Assembly (NCBI GenBank): GCA_947452555.1
Contig: CANGDH010000001.1
Coordinates: 682,001-746,000, forward strand
Reading direction: 5' to 3'
From: Bacteroidota bacterium
GTDB lineage: Bacteria; Bacteroidota; Bacteroidia; Chitinophagales; Chitinophagaceae
DNA length: 64,000 nucleotides
The notes below the pieces were generated by a model. The model was not told the origin of the DNA. It did not search any database and saw nothing but the letters and a program-made list of their open reading frames with translations. Shown here piece after piece: positions 61,814 to 64,000 of this stretch. Positions within the stretch are counted from its first letter, which is position 1, and each line of letters begins with the position of its first letter. Both the position numbers and the translations under genes were made by a program.

Positions 61814-63010
61814 TTAAGTAGGGAAACTAAACTTACCCATAGTGATTGGGATTTTAGTGGCATTCCCACCAGCAAATAGCGGCGTGCCTGCAACAGCTTC
61901 ATTGGCTAATACAGCGAATAAAATGGCTTCTTTGGCGTCTGGTTGAATGCCAATTGACATAGAAGACTCAATTTTTACATTGGGTAATAACTGTTGTAAA
62001 TGATCCATTAATAAAGGATTATGCATTCCGCCACCACTCGTATACATTGTATATGAAAGTCCCACAGGTACATATTCATTAATAGTTGCAGCAATGGTTT
62101 CTGCAGTGAATCGGTTTAATGTTGCCATTACATCTAACTGTGAAATACTTTCTGTATTACTGACTTGCTGCGCTTTTACTAGGAATGCCAAATTGAATAA
62201 TTCTGGCCCAATAGTCTTGGGTAACCCCACTTTAAAAAAAGGATCTGCTTTTAAAATATTCAATAATTCAAAATTTACATTTCCTTGATTAGCGATAGCA
62301 GCATCCTTATCATATTGCACATTAAAATGCTTTCTTACATAGGCGTCCATTAAAGTATTACCAGGACCTGTATCAGACGAAAATACTTGGTCCAAGCTAC
62401 ATCTAGCCGGCAAGAATGTATAGTTCGCAATGCCTCCGATATTTAATAATAATCTGTTTTCAATAGGATCTACACATAAAAGATAATCTCCATAAACTGC
62501 TAGTGGTGCCCCCTCACCACCTGCTGCAATATGCTTTTGTCTAAAATCGCTAATCGTAATTATTCCTGTTGCCACAGCAATATGATCTCCGTCTCCAATT
62601 TGCAATGTTGCTGGACCATATTCGTCCAATGGATGTAATGACTTAGGTGCATGATAAATGGTTTGACCATGACTTGCAATTAAATCAATCTCCTGGTTTG
62701 AAATTTCCCAAGCTTTTAAAGTTGCAATTATCATTTCTGCATTTTGTAATGCAATCCAAGGATTTAGCAAACATAGCTGTTCCAAGGAAATGGTTTGCTT
62801 GGAGAAAAGAGAAAGTATTTTTTCCTTAATATCATTGTCGTAGCTAACAGTTGTAAAATTCAATAGTCTCACTATTGTAGTTACTCCAGCCCCCGTTACC
62901 TCACATAAAGCAATATCAAGTCCGTCTAAGGAAGTGCCACTCATTAAACCCAAAATTTTTCTGCTTGGCTTCTGAGCAATTTCATACAGATGTTGGATAT
63001 TTTTGTGCAT
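61814..63010 (-). CDS. anmK: anhydro-N-acetylmuramic acid kinase
   Basis: Phosphorylates and opens 1,6-anhydro-MurNAc from peptidoglycan turnover, giving MurNAc-6-phosphate, the substrate of MurQ encoded next to it. It has 398 residues of the ASKHA fold: GLMSGTSLDGLDIAL (21-35, ATP phosphate), ASHGQTIYH, DFRQKHIAAGGEGAPL (155-170, sugar site), NIGGIAN and DTGPGNTLMDAY (213-224). Length is typical for the Bacteroidota form. It has a near-consensus promoter (63015-63045). The reading is secure. Confidence 0.96.
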   Translation of the reverse strand: MHKNIQHLYEIAQKPSRKILGLMSGTSLDGLDIALCEVTGAGVTTIVRLLNFTTVSYDNDIKEKILSLFSKQTISLEQLCLLNPWIALQNAEMIIATLKAWEISNQEIDLIASHGQTIYHAPKSLHPLDEYGPATLQIGDGDHIAVATGIITISDFRQKHIAAGGEGAPLAVYGDYLLCVDPIENRLLLNIGGIANYTFLPARCSLDQVFSSDTGPGNTLMDAYVRKHFNVQYDKDAAIANQGNVNFELLNILKADPFFKVGLPKTIGPELFNLAFLVKAQQVSNTESISQLDVMATLNRFTAETIAATINEYVPVGLSYTMYTSGGGMHNPLLMDHLQQLLPNVKIESSMSIGIQPDAKEAILFAVLANEAVAGTPLFAGGNATKIPITMGKFSFPT

Positions 63011-63014
63011 GTAC

Positions 63015-63045
63015 TAAAGATACAAAATATCCACACCCTTACAAA
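63015..63045 (-). promoter_or_regulatory. promoter of anmK
   Basis: Minus-strand TTTG (63045-63042), exactly 19 bases, then TATCTTTA (63022-63015; 7 of 8). It lies four bases before the ATG at 63010, giving a very short leader. Confidence 0.65.
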
Positions 63046-63095
63046 TACATACCTTTTCAATTACTTAAAGTTTACCTTTACGCAAAATAGTTTGT

Positions 63096-64000
63096 ATGCT
63101 TAAAGTTGGTGTGTTTGGAGTGGGCCATTTAGGAAAGTTTCATTTGAACAATTGGAAGTTGATCCCTGAAGTTGAATTAATTGGCTTTTTTGATCCTAAT
63201 AATGACAATGCAAAGGAAGTTGAAGCCAATTATGGTCTCAAAAGATATATGGATGAAGATGCGCTCATTGCTGCTTGTGATATTATTGACGTTGTTACTC
63301 CTACTCATTTACATTTCCCTGTTTGCGAAACAGCCATAAAATTAGGCAAACATGTTTTTGTTGAAAAACCAATGGCTAATACCATTGAAGAAGGTAAGGC
63401 TATTATGAATATGGTAAAGGAAGCGAATATCAAATTGCAAGTTGGACATGTTGAACGATTCAATCCTGCCTATACGGCTCTAAAAAACATGAATATAAAC
63501 CCATTATTCATTGAAGTTCATCGCTTAGCACAATTCAATCCAAGAGGCACTGAAGTAAGTGTCATTTTTGATTTAATGATTCATGATATTGATATCATTT
63601 TAAGTATTGTAAAAAGTACTGTAAAAAATATATCTGCTAGCGGCGTAGCTGTATTAACGGACACTCCTGATATTGCTAACGTTAGAATTGAATTCCATAA
63701 TGGATGTGTTGCAAATTTAACTAGCAGTAGAATTAGTATGAAGAAAATGAGAAAAATTAGACTGTTTCAAAAAGATGCTTATATTGGAATTGATTTTTTA
63801 GAGAAAAATACTGAAATTATTAAATTGAAAAAGCCAGACGAAGTGGATGACGCTTTCTCTTTCGATATTGAAACACACCAAGGCACTAAAACCATCTCCA
63901 TTACCAATCCAGTGATAGAGGACGGTAACGCTATTTTGGCTGAATTAAAAAGCTTTGTAAATGCTATAATCCATGATGAACCCACCGTTGTAAGTGAGAT
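63096..64000 (+). CDS. Gfo/Idh/MocA-family oxidoreductase, N-terminal part
   Basis: An NAD(P)-dependent dehydrogenase, starting ATG 63096 and running off the window after 301 codons. The Rossmann motif GVFGVGHLGKFH (residues 5-16), DVVTPTHLHF and VEKPMANT (nicotinamide/catalytic Lys region) identify the family. The C-terminal half carries HDIDIIL and related blocks. Members act on sugars, inositols or nucleotide sugars; a role in amino-sugar metabolism would fit the neighbouring anmK but is not shown. It is divergent from anmK across 85 bases, with a TACCTTTA -7-like element at 63073-63080. Confidence 0.9.
   Translation, partial: MLKVGVFGVGHLGKFHLNNWKLIPEVELIGFFDPNNDNAKEVEANYGLKRYMDEDALIAACDIIDVVTPTHLHFPVCETAIKLGKHVFVEKPMANTIEEGKAIMNMVKEANIKLQVGHVERFNPAYTALKNMNINPLFIEVHRLAQFNPRGTEVSVIFDLMIHDIDIILSIVKSTVKNISASGVAVLTDTPDIANVRIEFHNGCVANLTSSRISMKKMRKIRLFQKDAYIGIDFLEKNTEIIKLKKPDEVDDAFSFDIETHQGTKTISITNPVIEDGNAILAELKSFVNAIIHDEPTVVSE

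Overview
The window is a chromosome segment from a low-GC Bacteroidota, most likely the Chitinophagaceae/Sphingobacteriia side. Evidence: a SusC/SusD pair, an Oar-like TonB-dependent receptor, Bacteroidota-type promoter elements (TTTG near -33, TAnnTTTG near -7), weak or absent Shine-Dalgarno sites, a lysine/alanine-rich H1-like protein after rpmA, and a UbiA-type prenyltransferase in a lineage that normally uses menaquinone. It reads as ordinary chromosome. I saw no rRNA, CRISPR array, insertion sequence, integrase or prophage.

Layout. 1-3.2 kb: 5' part of dxr and a GH3-family enzyme (minus strand), then rplU-rpmA-H1-like protein (plus). 3.2-7.8 kb: PolX-like protein, GH13 enzyme, amino-acid permease, a 46-residue membrane peptide. 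7.8-20.9 kb: exported hydrolases (PIG-L, M14, gamma-glutamyltransferase), a 1562-residue TamB-like protein and a GT39-type membrane enzyme. 20.9-26.5 kb (minus): infA-rpmJ-rpsM-rpsK-rpsD-rpoA-rplQ, then carA and aroQ. 26.6-34.7 kb: small membrane protein, TolB-like propeller protein, rpe, phoH, Oar-like receptor, YbdK-type ligase. 34.7-42.9 kb: exported protein, def, ruvX, ubiA-like, trmH-like, mutS, dapA, accA and tRNA-Asp. 43-52 kb (minus): orphan LuxR-type regulator beside a ten-copy heptamer repeat, an Old Yellow Enzyme, and a run of GT-C protein, GH18-NodB-GT2 fusion, VIT1-like transporter and Tat-type PIG-L protein. 52-61.7 kb (plus): six closely spaced genes: ThuA/sugar-dehydrogenase lipoprotein, class V aminotransferase, DeoR regulator, SusC, SusD, murQ. 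AnmK is convergent, and the window ends in a Gfo/Idh/MocA oxidoreductase.

How the genes work together. The most system-like region is 52-63 kb. An outer-membrane import pair lies directly between a DeoR sugar-phosphate-type regulator and MurQ, and the next gene is anmK. MurQ and AnmK are the two consecutive steps that turn 1,6-anhydro-MurNAc into GlcNAc-6-phosphate, so this is a plausible locus for capture and use of peptidoglycan-derived amino sugars; the SusC/D substrate is inferred. The second notable region is the 47-52 kb envelope cluster, where one 1151-residue protein carries a GH18-like domain, a NodB deacetylase and a membrane GT2 synthase. The ribosomal-protein segment is conserved housekeeping, but infA is not preceded by secY or another ribosomal gene, and there are candidate regulatory hairpins between rpsM/rpsK and rpoA/rplQ.
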